From Sinorhizobium fredii USDA 205 (lineage in GTDB: Bacteria; Pseudomonadota; Alphaproteobacteria; Rhizobiales; Rhizobiaceae), in the NCBI RefSeq assembly GCF_001461695.1, contig NZ_AUTC01000157.1, positions 62,001-126,000 on the forward strand: a stretch of DNA of 64,000 nucleotides. Direction: 5' to 3'. The notes below the pieces were generated by a model. It had not been told where the DNA came from and searched no databases. It saw nothing but the letters and a program-made list of their open reading frames with translations. This document shows, piece after piece, positions 1 to 8,435 of the stretch. The position numbers were made by a program, and so were the translations under genes. Numbering within the stretch: position 1 is the first letter of the stretch; every line of letters starts with the position of its first letter.

Positions 1-635
1 GCGCGGCCGGCTGCTCCCGGCGCCGCCGCAAGATAGGATGCAGCTTCCGCTTCGACGGCGGCATCAAATGTGGCGATGTTGACAACCATCGACACCAGTC
101 CGGCGGTTTTCGCTTCTTCGGCCCCGAAAATCCGCGCGGACATGAACAGAGGCCGAGCCCTTGCCTCGCCGATCCGGGCGATGACATAGGGGCTGATCGT
201 AGCCGGGATGAGCCCGAGGCGCGTTTCCGTCAGCCCGAATTTTGCGCCCTGCTCGGCGATGACGGCATCGCACACACTCACGAGACCGACGCCGCCGCCG
301 AAGGCATTGCCATGGACACGCGCGATAAGCGGTTTCGGCATGTCGTTCAGGGCCTTGAACATCATCGCCAGCCGCGTCGCCTCGGCGATCCGCGTCTGCC
401 TGTCGGCGGTGAACTGCTGCCGCATCCACTCCAGATCGCCGCCTGCGCAGAAGCTCTTTCCATCTCCCTTTAGAATGACCGCCCGCACGGCCGAGTCGGC
501 TCCAAGCCGGCTGGCCACGTCCGTGAGTTCGTCGATCATCAGGGCGGAGAGCGCATTGTGCTTTTCCGGGCGCGCGAGCGTCAGCCGGACGATGCCGCGT
601 TCATCGCTGTCGTAGCGGATCGTCTGATACGTCAT
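1..635 (-). CDS. Enoyl-CoA hydratase/isomerase family protein, probable methylglutaconyl-CoA hydratase (3' part missing)
   Basis: About 211 codons are visible; the C-terminal end lies beyond the left edge of the window. The protein starts MTYQTIRYDSDERG and shows the two crotonase oxyanion-hole segments, SFCAGGDLEW near residue 62 and HGNAFGGGVGL near residue 108. The start codon at 635 overlaps the stop of the upstream HMG-CoA lyase gene (ATGA), and a GAGGGGGA ribosome site precedes it. As last visible gene of a leucine operon it most likely hydrates 3-methylglutaconyl-CoA to HMG-CoA in the cytoplasm (the LiuC step). The family is seen in the sequence; the exact substrate is inferred from context. 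Confidence 0.87.
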   Translation of the reverse strand, partial: MTYQTIRYDSDERGIVRLTLARPEKHNALSALMIDELTDVASRLGADSAVRAVILKGDGKSFCAGGDLEWMRQQFTADRQTRIAEATRLAMMFKALNDMPKPLIARVHGNAFGGGVGLVSVCDAVIAEQGAKFGLTETRLGLIPATISPYVIARIGEARARPLFMSARIFGAEEAKTAGLVSMVVNIATFDAAVEAEAASYLAAAPGAAGR

Positions 636-1501
636 GCCGTCCCCCTCAAGGATCGCGCGAAGCCGGCGGCGCGTTCGAGCTTTCCAGCATCGAGTCCCGT
701 CGAAAAGCCTCTCCCCTGCAGGAAAGCGTTTACCGCGACCGTATCGACATTGCCCGCCGCGCCCGGTGCATAGGGGCATCCGCCGAGGCCCGCGACGGAG
801 GCGTCGAACACCCTGAGGCCACGCTCCAGGGCGACCGCGATATTTTCGAGGGCGCGACCCGACGTGTCGTGGAAATGGCCCGCCAGCTTCGATGCGGCGA
901 TCTCGCCGAGAACCGTTTCAAGCATGGCGTCCACGGCTTCCGGAGTACCCCGCCCGATCGTGTCGCCCAGGCTGATCTCGTAGCAGCCGAGGTCGGACAG
1001 CTGCCGCGCCACGCCGGCCGCAGCCTCGGGCGCGATCGCACCTTCATAGGGGCATTCGACGACGCAGCTCACATAGCCGCGAAGCGGAATGCGATGATGA
1101 CGGCACGCCTCCGCCACCGGGCGGAACCGCTCGATGCTTTCGGCGATCGAACAATTGATGTTCTTCTGCGAGAAGCTCTCGGAGGCGGAAGCGAAGATCG
1201 CCACCTCATCGGCGCCGCAGGCAAGTGCCGCCTCGAAGCCCCGCATATTCGGCGTCAGCGCTGCATAGCGCGTGCCCTGGCGTCTCGCGATACCGGCCAT
1301 CACCGCCGGCGCATCGGCCATCTGCGGCACCCAGCGCGGACTGACGAAGCTCGTCACCTCGATCCGAGCGTAGCCGCAGTCGGACAGAAGATCGACAAGC
1401 CTGATCTTGTCACCGGTATCGACGAGCCGCGCCTCGTTCTGAAGACCGTCCCGCGGTGCCATCTCGACGATCGTGACTCGTTCGCCTTGCCGCGACATCA
1501 T
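632..1501 (-). CDS. hmgL: Hydroxymethylglutaryl-CoA lyase
   Basis: 289 aa, normal for the family. Cleaves HMG-CoA to acetoacetate and acetyl-CoA, the last step of leucine catabolism. The N-terminal EMAPRDGLQNE motif holds metal and substrate residues of the HMGL-like TIM barrel. The C-terminal signature GGCPYAPGAAGN contains the catalytic cysteine. The start overlaps the mccA stop by 4 bp (ATGA) and the stop overlaps the next hydratase start by 4 bp, so it is translationally coupled inside the operon. Confidence is high because motif, length and context agree. Confidence 0.95.
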   Translation of the reverse strand: MMSRQGERVTIVEMAPRDGLQNEARLVDTGDKIRLVDLLSDCGYARIEVTSFVSPRWVPQMADAPAVMAGIARRQGTRYAALTPNMRGFEAALACGADEVAIFASASESFSQKNINCSIAESIERFRPVAEACRHHRIPLRGYVSCVVECPYEGAIAPEAAAGVARQLSDLGCYEISLGDTIGRGTPEAVDAMLETVLGEIAASKLAGHFHDTSGRALENIAVALERGLRVFDASVAGLGGCPYAPGAAGNVDTVAVNAFLQGRGFSTGLDAGKLERAAGFARSLRGTA

Positions 1502-3486
1502 TCGGCTGCCTCCTCGTCAAGCTTGACGAGCACGGTGCCTTCGCTGACCTGCGCGCCCTCGGCCACATGCACGCTCGCAACCTTGCCTTCCCGCGTCGCC
1601 GAAAGCGTCAACTCCATTTTCATCGCCTCCATGACGACGAGCGGCTGGCCCTTGGCCACCGCCTCGCCGGCGCCGACGCGCACCAGCTTGATGAGGCCCG
1701 GCATCGGAGCGATGAGTTCGTCCTCGGCGATCTCGCTGCTGTGCCCACCCGACAATGAATCCGGCATGTGGAAGACGAGGTTGCGGCCGCCGAGGAACAG
1801 GGTCAATGTCTCACCGTCCCGGGTGAAACGAAGTACCCGCTTCTGCCCGGCGACCTCCAGCCGGGCGCCGCCCTCGAACCGATCGAGCACCAGGACCGGC
1901 AGCGTGCTCGACCCGGCATGCACCGCGAACTGATCGCGTCCGCGCGCTTTCAGGGTCGCTGTCGAGCGGCTTCCCTCATGCTCCACGGTGATCGTCCGTT
2001 GCGCGTCGCCCCAGATTTGCCAATAGCCGAGCGATGTCCACGGATCGCCCTTTGCGGCCGGCTCAAGAACGCCGGTCGCGACGATCGCCGCCAGCGCCAG
2101 GGCGTCATCGTCCGGTGCAGTCGGCGCCGTCAGCCGCTCTATTTCCCGGTCGATCAAACCCGTATCCGGCCTGCCCGACCGGAATTCCGGGTCTTCCGTC
2201 AGGCGGATGAGGAAGTCGAGATTAGTGACCGTGCCGCCGATCCGGCATTCCTTGAGCGCCGCCTGCAATTGGCCAAGCGCTGCCGACCGGTTGGGGCCAT
2301 GCACGATCAGCTTGGCGATCAAGGGATCGTAATAGGGCGTGACCATGTCGCCCTGGCGCACCCCGGAGTCGATCCGCACATTGCCGTCAGGAAAGTGCAG
2401 GTGCTTCAACCGGCCGATTGCCGGCAGGAACCCCTTGGCGGGATCCTCCGCGTAGATCCGTGCCTCGAAGGACCAGCCGTCGATGGTGATGTCGGACTGC
2501 TTCTTCGGCAGGGGCTCCCCGGCGGCGACGCGCAATTGCCATTCGACCAGGTCGAGGCCGGTTATCGCCTCCGTCACCGGATGCTCCACCTGCAGCCTCG
2601 TGTTCATCTCCATGAAGAAGAAGTGATCCGGCCAGAGGCCGTCCGTGACGTCGGCGATGAACTCGACCGTCCCGGCGCCGACATAGCCGATCGCCCGTGC
2701 CGCCCTGACGGCCGCATCGCCCATGGCGCGGCGCACCTCCGCGGTCATGCCCGGCGCCGGCGCCTCCTCGATCACCTTCTGGTGGCGGCGCTGCAGCGAG
2801 CAGTCGCGCTCGAAAAGATGAACGATGCTGCCGTGCCGATCGCCGAAGACCTGGACCTCGATGTGACGCGGCCTGGTCAGATATCTTTCGATCAGCACCG
2901 AGCCATCGCCGAAGGCGGCCTCGGCTTCCCGCCGGGCGGCCTCGAGCGCCGAGGCGAACTCCTCCGGCCGGTCGACGCGCCGCATGCCCTTTCCGCCGCC
3001 ACCGGCGCGGGCCTTGATCAGCACCGGATAACCGATCTCTGCCGCCTGCGCCGCGAGGAAACCCGCCTCCTGCTCCTCGCCGTGATAACCCGGCACGACC
3101 GGGACGCCGGCGCGCTCCATCAGTGCCTTTGCCGCATCCTTCAAGCCCATGGCGCGGATCGCGCTTGGCGAGGGTCCGACGAACACCATGTCTGCGGCTT
3201 CGACAGCGGCTGCAAATTCGGCATTCTCCGAGAGGAAGCCGTAGCCGGGATGAATGGCGTCCGCCCCGACGCTTCTCGCCGCCCAGAGAATACGCTCGAC
3301 CGACAGATAGCTCTCGGAGGCCGTCGCCGACCCGATCCTTACCGCCTCGTCGGCAAGCGCCACATGGAGCGCATCGTCGTCGACATCGGAATAGACCGCG
3401 ACGGTCGTGATGCCGAGCCGGCGGGCGGTGCGAATGACGCGGCAGGCGATTTCACCGCGGTTGGCTATCAGGAGCTTCGAAAACAT
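1498..3486 (-). CDS. mccA: Methylcrotonyl-CoA carboxylase biotin-containing alpha subunit
   Basis: 662 aa. Biotin carboxylase fused to a biotin carrier domain; with MccB it carboxylates 3-methylcrotonyl-CoA. Residues 1-450 form the ATP-grasp biotin carboxylase: N-terminal FSKLLIANRGEIACRVIRTA, glycine-rich ARAGGGGKGMR loop, and EMNTRLQVEHPVTE. The biotinyl lysine lies in EAMKMEL near residue 623. Its start overlaps the 3' end of the ridA-like gene by 19 bp, and its stop overlaps hmgL by 4 bp. The neighbouring carboxyltransferase, isovaleryl-CoA dehydrogenase and HMG-CoA lyase favour methylcrotonyl-CoA over propionyl-CoA or acetyl-CoA as substrate. Confidence 0.95.
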   Translation of the reverse strand: MFSKLLIANRGEIACRVIRTARRLGITTVAVYSDVDDDALHVALADEAVRIGSATASESYLSVERILWAARSVGADAIHPGYGFLSENAEFAAAVEAADMVFVGPSPSAIRAMGLKDAAKALMERAGVPVVPGYHGEEQEAGFLAAQAAEIGYPVLIKARAGGGGKGMRRVDRPEEFASALEAARREAEAAFGDGSVLIERYLTRPRHIEVQVFGDRHGSIVHLFERDCSLQRRHQKVIEEAPAPGMTAEVRRAMGDAAVRAARAIGYVGAGTVEFIADVTDGLWPDHFFFMEMNTRLQVEHPVTEAITGLDLVEWQLRVAAGEPLPKKQSDITIDGWSFEARIYAEDPAKGFLPAIGRLKHLHFPDGNVRIDSGVRQGDMVTPYYDPLIAKLIVHGPNRSAALGQLQAALKECRIGGTVTNLDFLIRLTEDPEFRSGRPDTGLIDREIERLTAPTAPDDDALALAAIVATGVLEPAAKGDPWTSLGYWQIWGDAQRTITVEHEGSRSTATLKARGRDQFAVHAGSSTLPVLVLDRFEGGARLEVAGQKRVLRFTRDGETLTLFLGGRNLVFHMPDSLSGGHSSEIAEDELIAPMPGLIKLVRVGAGEAVAKGQPLVVMEAMKMELTLSATREGKVASVHVAEGAQVSEGTVLVKLDEEAAE

Positions 3487-3884
3487 GCGTCTCTCTTCTG
3501 CTTACTGCGCTGCCACCATTCGACTTCGAGGAGCCAGGCAGAATCGAAAATACCGGCCATCACCACCGTCATCGCCGGAGCCAGCGCCCCCAGATAGTCG
3601 TTGCGGATCTCGCGGTTCGCGACGAGATGATGCCTGTCGGCGAGATAGGTCGTCACCTTGACGATGTCGGCCTTGGACATGGCCGCCGCTCTCAACTGCG
3701 CATCGACGTTCAGCCAGACCTGACGGGCCTGGGCCTCGAATCCATCCGGCACGACGTCGTTCGAGTTCATCGGGACCTGGCCGCTGACGAACAGCAGGCG
3801 CCGGAAGTTCTCGATGCTGACGGCCTGCGAGTAACCGCCGCGCGGCTGCGGCGCGCTCATGGCGTTGATATTGTCGCGTTTCAT
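3468..3884 (-). CDS. RidA/YjgF family protein inside the leucine operon
   Basis: 138 aa. RidA-fold protein with GGYSQAV near residue 17 and LLFVSGQVPMNSND near residue 30. RidA proteins hydrolyse reactive enamine/imine intermediates, but many Rid subgroups have no assigned reaction. The start at 3884 has a strong GGGGGAGAGG ribosome site and lies 15 bp after the mccB stop; the end runs 19 bp into mccA. It is therefore co-transcribed between the two carboxylase subunits, an unusual position. I could not confirm the catalytic arginine of true deaminases, so it may belong to a non-deaminase Rid group. The function in leucine breakdown is unknown. Confidence 0.82.
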   Translation of the reverse strand: MKRDNINAMSAPQPRGGYSQAVSIENFRRLLFVSGQVPMNSNDVVPDGFEAQARQVWLNVDAQLRAAAMSKADIVKVTTYLADRHHLVANREIRNDYLGALAPAMTVVMAGIFDSAWLLEVEWWQRSKQKRDACFRSS

Positions 3885-3899
3885 CCCCAGCCTCTCCCC

Positions 3900-5507
3900 C
3901 TACATCCTGAACAACCCGAACCGTGTATCCTCGACAGGCGCGTTCAGCGCTGCCGACAGCGACAACGCCAGCACCTCCCGGCTTTTGCGCGGATCGACGA
4001 CGCCATCGTCCCACAGTCGCGCCGACGCATAGAGCGGATGGCTCTGGCGCTCGAAGAGATCGAGAACCGGCTGGCGGAAGCGCGCCTCCTCCTCCTCGTT
4101 CCACGGCGTTCCGGCGCGCCTCAGCGCTTCACCGCGCACGGTCGAAAGCACGCCCGCCGCCTGTTCGCCGCCCATCACCGAGATGCGGCTGTTCGGCCAG
4201 GTCCAGAGGAAGCGCGGCGAGAACGCCCGTCCGCACATGCCGTAATTGCCGGCCCCGAAGGAGCCGCCGACGAGCATGGTGATCTTCGGGACCTGCACGG
4301 TCGCAACCGCCGTCACCAGCTTGGCGCCGTGCTTGGCGATGCCTTCCGTCTCGTATTTGCGCCCGACCATGAAGCCGGTGATGTTTTGCAGGAAGACTAG
4401 CGGGACCTTGCGCTGGGCACAGAGCTCGACGAAATGGGCACCCTTCAGCGCAGACTCAGAGAACAGCACGCCGTTGTTGGCGACAATGCCGACCGGAATG
4501 CCGTGGACATGGGCGAAGCCGCAGACGAGCGTCGTGCCGAAGCGCGCCTTGAACTCGTCGAACCGCGAGCCGTCGACGATCCGTGCGATCACCTCGCGAA
4601 TTTCAAACGGCGTCTTCAGGTCGCCGGACACGATACCGGCGATCTCATCCGGATCGTAGAGCGGCGGTTCCGGCTCGCGAAGCTCGACGGTTCGCGGCTT
4701 CTCGCGGTTCAGCGCGGCGACGGCGCGGCGGGCGAGCGCCAGCGCATGGGCGTCGTCGCGCGCCAGGTGATCGGCAACGCCGGAGAGACGCGTGTGTACG
4801 TCGGCGCCGCCGAGGTCCTCGGCCGACACCACCTCTCCGGTCGCCGCCCTGACCAGCGGCGGGCCCGCGAGGAAGATCGTCCCCTGGCCCTCGACGATGA
4901 TCGTCTCGTCGGACATGGCCGGCACATAGGCGCCGCCTGCGGTGCAGGAGCCCATGACCACGGCGATTTGCGGGATTCCGGCCGCCGACATGTTGGCCTG
5001 ATTGTAGAAGATCCGGCCGAAGTGATCACGATCCGGGAAGACCTCGTCCTGGTTCGGCAGGTTCGCGCCGCCGGAATCGACCAGATAGACGCAGGGAAGC
5101 CGGTTCTCGGCGGCGATCTCCTGCGCCCTGAGATGCTTCTTGACCGTGATCGGGTAATAGGTGCCCCCCTTCACGGTCGGATCGTTGCAGACGATCATAC
5201 ATTCGCGGCCGGAAATCCGACCGATACCGGCAATCAGCCCCGCGCCCGGCGCGTCGCCGTTATACATCCCATGCGCCGCCGTCGCGGCAATCTCGAGAAA
5301 CGGCGTACCCGGATCGACGAGGCCGGCAACCCGGTCGCGCGGCAGCAGCTTGCCCCGGCTGACATGGCGCTCGCGCGCCGTCTCTCCGCCGCCGCCGGCC
5401 GCCAGGCGCACCGCGTCCTCTATCGTCGAGATCGCTTCCGCCATGGCGGCACGGTTTGCCGTGAACACATCCGAGGATGGCGAGATGTGCGATCGCAATA
5501 TTGTCAT
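3900..5507 (-). CDS. mccB: Methylcrotonyl-CoA carboxylase carboxyltransferase (beta) subunit
   Basis: 535 aa from the chosen start (MTILRSHISPSSD), the usual length for MccB. It transfers the carboxyl group from biotin on MccA to 3-methylcrotonyl-CoA. Typical carboxyltransferase stretches include RGKLLPRDRV, the long GGANLPNQ region and GGSFGAGNYGMCGRA. The open frame extends 28 codons further upstream, but the start at 5507 is preceded by GGGGGA and matches family length. A RIME-like repeat lies just upstream (5553-5655), between this gene and ivd, so some of the operon may be read through or re-initiated here. Confidence 0.95.
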   Translation of the reverse strand: MTILRSHISPSSDVFTANRAAMAEAISTIEDAVRLAAGGGGETARERHVSRGKLLPRDRVAGLVDPGTPFLEIAATAAHGMYNGDAPGAGLIAGIGRISGRECMIVCNDPTVKGGTYYPITVKKHLRAQEIAAENRLPCVYLVDSGGANLPNQDEVFPDRDHFGRIFYNQANMSAAGIPQIAVVMGSCTAGGAYVPAMSDETIIVEGQGTIFLAGPPLVRAATGEVVSAEDLGGADVHTRLSGVADHLARDDAHALALARRAVAALNREKPRTVELREPEPPLYDPDEIAGIVSGDLKTPFEIREVIARIVDGSRFDEFKARFGTTLVCGFAHVHGIPVGIVANNGVLFSESALKGAHFVELCAQRKVPLVFLQNITGFMVGRKYETEGIAKHGAKLVTAVATVQVPKITMLVGGSFGAGNYGMCGRAFSPRFLWTWPNSRISVMGGEQAAGVLSTVRGEALRRAGTPWNEEEEARFRQPVLDLFERQSHPLYASARLWDDGVVDPRKSREVLALSLSAALNAPVEDTRFGLFRM

Positions 5508-5552
5508 TGTCCCCCAGTCCTGCCTTCCTCGTTCCGGCGATGCGCCTCGCCT

Positions 5553-5655
5553 CTGCATGTTTCCTTGGATCGGAAGCGATTCCAAGGACAAAACATGCAG
5601 ACCTTCAAAGTGCTACAGCGTCCTTTGTGCGTCTGAAAGACGCGCGGCGCTGTAG
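5553..5655. repeat. RIME-like intergenic mosaic element, copy 1 (complete)
   Basis: About 103 bp made of two palindromes. The first arm pair is ctgcatgt...acatgcag (5553-5600) with an inner ccttgga/tccaagg pair. The second is ctacagcg...cgctgtag (5613-5655) with gcgtct/agacgc inside. The same layout recurs at 14363-14452 and 19424-19526. The two-palindrome, roughly 100 bp design resembles the RIME elements described in rhizobia; that name is from memory and not checked by alignment. It sits between ivd and mccB and could fold in the operon mRNA. Confidence 0.8.
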
Positions 5656-5658
5656 TGG

Positions 5659-6822
5659 CTATTTCGTCTCGGCAAACAATTCGCGGCCGATCAGCATGCG
5701 GCGGATCTCGCTGGTGCCGGCGCCGATCTCGTAGAGCTTGGCGTCACGCAGCAGGCGGCCGGCTGGATAGTCATTGGTGTAGCCGTTGCCGCCGAGAGCC
5801 TGGATCGCCTCGAGCGCCACGGCAGTTGCCTTCTCGGCCGCATAGAGAATGCAGCCGGCAGCGTCCTTGCGCGCCGTCTCGCCGCGATCGCAGGCCGCCG
5901 CCACCGCATAGACGTAGGCCCGCGCCGCATTCATTGTCACGTACATGTCGGCAAGCTTCCCCTGCATCAACTGGAATTCGCCGATCGGCTGCCCGAACTG
6001 CTTACGTTCATGGAGATAGGGGACGACGACATCGAGGCAAGCCGCCATGATGCCGAGCGGGCCGGCGGAAAGCACGACGCGCTCGTAGTCGAGGCCCGAC
6101 ATCAATACCTTGACGCCGTCGCCGACCCTGCCGAGCACATTTTCCTCCGGCACCTCGCAGTCCTTGAAGATGAGTTCAGAGGTGTTCGAGCCGCGCATGC
6201 CGAGCTTGTCGAGCTTCTGGCCGGTCGAGAAGCCGGGGAAAGTCTTTTCAATCAGGAAGGCGGTGATGCCGCGCGGCCCGCCCGCCGGATCGGTCTTGGC
6301 ATAGACGACCACCACGTCGGCATCGGGGCCGTTGGTGATCCACATCTTGTTGCCGTTGAGAACGTAGCGGTCGCCGCGCTTTTCGGCCTTGAGCTTCATC
6401 GAGACGACGTCCGAACCGGCCCCCGGCTCCGACATGGCGAGCGCCCCGACATGCTCGCCCGAAATCAGCTTCGGCAGGTATTTCGCCTTCTGCGCGGCGT
6501 TGCCATTGCGGTTGATCTGGTTGACGCACAGGTTGGAGTGAGCGCCGTAGCTCAGGCCGACCGAGGCCGAGGCGCGGCTGATCTCTTCCATGGCGACGCA
6601 ATGGGCGAGATAACCGAGACCGGCGCCGCCATAGGCCTCGTCGGCGGTGACGCCGAGCAGGCCGAGTTCGCCCATCTCCCGCCAGAGCGGCGCCGGAAAG
6701 GCATTGCTGCGATCCGTTTCGTCGGCCAGCGGCGCAATGCGCTCGGAAGCGAACCGGCGCACGCTGTCGCGCAATGCATCGATCTCCTCGCCAAGAGCGA
6801 AGTTCAATCCACCTTCAAACAT
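5659..6822 (-). CDS. ivd: Isovaleryl-CoA dehydrogenase
   Basis: 387 aa from MFEGGLNFALGEEID. FAD-dependent acyl-CoA dehydrogenase converting isovaleryl-CoA to 3-methylcrotonyl-CoA, passing electrons to ETF. Typical motifs are AMSEPGAGSDVVSM, KMWITNGPDADVVVVYAKTD, the catalytic-base region VLSAGPLGIMAACLDVV, and the C-terminal GAGTSEIRRMLIGREL. The open frame starts 47 codons earlier, but GGGAGGAG just before the ATG at 6822 supports the shorter form. It is first gene of the minus-strand operon; substrate assignment comes from the downstream mcc and hmgL genes. Confidence 0.94.
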   Translation of the reverse strand: MFEGGLNFALGEEIDALRDSVRRFASERIAPLADETDRSNAFPAPLWREMGELGLLGVTADEAYGGAGLGYLAHCVAMEEISRASASVGLSYGAHSNLCVNQINRNGNAAQKAKYLPKLISGEHVGALAMSEPGAGSDVVSMKLKAEKRGDRYVLNGNKMWITNGPDADVVVVYAKTDPAGGPRGITAFLIEKTFPGFSTGQKLDKLGMRGSNTSELIFKDCEVPEENVLGRVGDGVKVLMSGLDYERVVLSAGPLGIMAACLDVVVPYLHERKQFGQPIGEFQLMQGKLADMYVTMNAARAYVYAVAAACDRGETARKDAAGCILYAAEKATAVALEAIQALGGNGYTNDYPAGRLLRDAKLYEIGAGTSEIRRMLIGRELFAETK

Positions 6823-7124
6823 TCCATTCTCCTCCCGACGCCCGCCGACGATCTCCTCATCGTCAGACAGCGCGCCGGCCCATGTTACCGCTACGCGGGC
6901 CTCTCGCGAACGATAACATCGCTGCCGGCTAATTTCCTTCCAAAGAGGCTGTCGGCCAAGCACGATTTAGAAAGGAAGCTCGCGCGAAAGCGGCGCAGCA
7001 ATGCTTTGGGCAGCGAAAGGCGTAGGCGGGGGACGATTCGTCGGCCCATTGTTACGTTTTGGGCAAGATGCGGACATTCCAGGGTTTGCCTCGAATTGCT
7101 CACATTCGACAATCCATATAGGGC
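6823..7124. other. Upstream region of the leucine operon (no gene seen)
   Basis: About 300 bp between ivd (minus) and a small plus-strand gene, so it should hold promoters for both. I see a widely spaced inverted pair, ATGTTA (6882-6887) and TAACAT (6914-6919), close to ivd. It could be part of an operator but the 26 bp gap makes this weak. No LiuR-type MerR regulator gene lies in the window. Confidence 0.4.
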
Positions 7125-7268
7125 ATGCCGAAGCGTACCGACAAAGCAGGCATGGCCTTCCTCGTGCTTATCTGCATCCTCATCGCCCTTGTGGTCAGCA
7201 TTCTCGCACTCGAACCGGGCGTCGAGGAGGCTCCACCCGTCAGACCGGCAATCGTTCCCGACAATTAG
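7125..7268 (+). CDS. Small single-span membrane protein
   Basis: 47 aa, starting MPKRTDKAGMAFLVLICILI. A short basic N terminus precedes one hydrophobic segment (about residues 10-29), then an acidic, proline-rich tail ending RPAIVPDN. This is the layout of a one-span inner-membrane peptide with a periplasmic tail. The ribosome site (agggc) is weak and no family is recognised. The hydrophobic core and lack of a competing frame support a real gene; its role is unknown. Confidence 0.5.
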   Translation: MPKRTDKAGMAFLVLICILIALVVSILALEPGVEEAPPVRPAIVPDN

Positions 7269-7376
7269 GCTGGTTCACGGAACCGATGTCTAAGAGGTCG
7301 GCGGTAGCCCTTGCCTACTGTCTCGGATTATGGCCCCATCCACAGTCTGCCTGTGGCAACAGTTGGGTGGCTTCCG

Positions 7377-7607
7377 ATGTCTGAGAAACCGGAAATTTTG
7401 GATCAAGTCCTGGCCGATTTGATCAGTGACCAAATCGAGCAGCGTCATGCAAACGAACTGCGAGCAATTCTCTCAACCGGCAATGAGATCACCATGCACG
7501 GCAAGTTCACCGTCGGCCGAGACTTCATCATCTATAGAACGTCGAAGGATGATAGAGGCAAATGGGCGATGACGCCCTTCTCACATATCGTGCAATTGAT
7601 AATTTGA
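7377..7607 (+). CDS. Hypothetical protein, 76 aa
   Basis: Starts MSEKPEILDQVLADLISDQI. The open frame begins 22 codons earlier, but this ATG has ggtgg about six bases upstream and gives a more natural acidic, helical N terminus. No transmembrane segment or signal peptide. The C-terminal half (TMHGKFTVGRDFIIYRTSKD) looks like a small beta-rich domain. I do not recognise the family. It is isolated between the leucine and sugar operons, with about 120 bp of featureless DNA after it. Confidence 0.55.
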   Translation: MSEKPEILDQVLADLISDQIEQRHANELRAILSTGNEITMHGKFTVGRDFIIYRTSKDDRGKWAMTPFSHIVQLII

Positions 7608-7730
7608 CGCCGCGAGGGGCGAAGTCCTCCTGGTGGTAACGCGAGTCGTAACGAACGTCGACCACGCGTCTCCCGTGGGCAGGTTCGGATCATGATGGCA
7701 TTTACCCTTGGCCGGGCCCTCCCGCAAACT

Positions 7731-8435
7731 TCACGCCTCGCCACGCGGCCGGGCAACATCGTTCACCCCCTCCGCATCCGGCGCCTGGCCGTAGCTCATC
7801 CGCTGCATCTGGGCGATGACGCGCTCCATCTCGTCGTCGGGCAGGATCGGCGGCTCGCCGAGCGTGAGGGCCTGAACATAGATCCGCGACAGCGTCTCGA
7901 CCTCGATCGCCAGCCAGAGCGCCGATTCGAGCGTCCTGCCGAGCGAGATCTGGCCGTGCTGGCCAAGCAGGCAGGCCGTGCGGTCCTTGAGCGCGACGAG
8001 AGCGTTGTCGGAGAGCGCCTGCGTGCCGAAGGTGGCGTATGCGGCACAGCGGATCGTCGTGCCGCCGGCAATCCCGGTCATGTAGTGGAAGCTCGGGATG
8101 GTCTTGTGGTGGCAGGCAAGCGTCGTGGCATAGATCGAGTGGCAATGCAGCACGACGTCGATATCCGTGCGGGCGCGCAGAATATCGCGATGGAAACGCC
8201 ATTCGGACGAAGGCCGGTGGCCGACATAGGTCCCGTCGAAATCCATCTCGACCAGGTCTTCCGGCTGCATCGTGTCATAGGGCATGGACGAGGGGGTGAT
8301 CAGGAACCCGTCGCCGGCCCGGACGGAAAGGTTGCCGGCCGTGCCCTGGTTGATGCCGCTCGAGTTCATCCGCCGGCAGATGTCCACCATCTCGCGCCTG
8401 AGCGCCAGCTTATCGGTCGTTGGGTTTTCAGCCAT
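7731..8435 (-). CDS. Class II aldolase/adducin family protein
   Basis: 234 aa from MAENPTTDKLALRREM. Zn-dependent class II aldolase fold like L-fuculose-phosphate or L-ribulose-phosphate enzymes: GTAGNLSVR near residue 29 binds phosphate, LHCHSIYATTLACHH supplies the metal histidines, and GQHGQISLGRTLESA the third. The ATG at 8435 has an AAGGAAG site and lies 8 bp inside the kinase 3' end, so it is co-translated. With the kinase and epimerase it likely cleaves a phosphorylated ketose into DHAP or glycolaldehyde plus an aldehyde. The real sugar is not known. The longer open frame upstream only copies the kinase strand. Confidence 0.86.
   Translation of the reverse strand: MAENPTTDKLALRREMVDICRRMNSSGINQGTAGNLSVRAGDGFLITPSSMPYDTMQPEDLVEMDFDGTYVGHRPSSEWRFHRDILRARTDIDVVLHCHSIYATTLACHHKTIPSFHYMTGIAGGTTIRCAAYATFGTQALSDNALVALKDRTACLLGQHGQISLGRTLESALWLAIEVETLSRIYVQALTLGEPPILPDDEMERVIAQMQRMSYGQAPDAEGVNDVARPRGEA

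Noticed and set aside
1768..3597. 609-codon open frame on the plus strand
   Set aside because: It is antisense to mccA and only reflects GC-rich codon bias; no motif and no domain is seen.
6882..6919. ATGTTA/TAACAT inverted pair as a regulator site before ivd
   Set aside because: Arms are short and separated by 26 bp; recorded only as part of the intergenic description.
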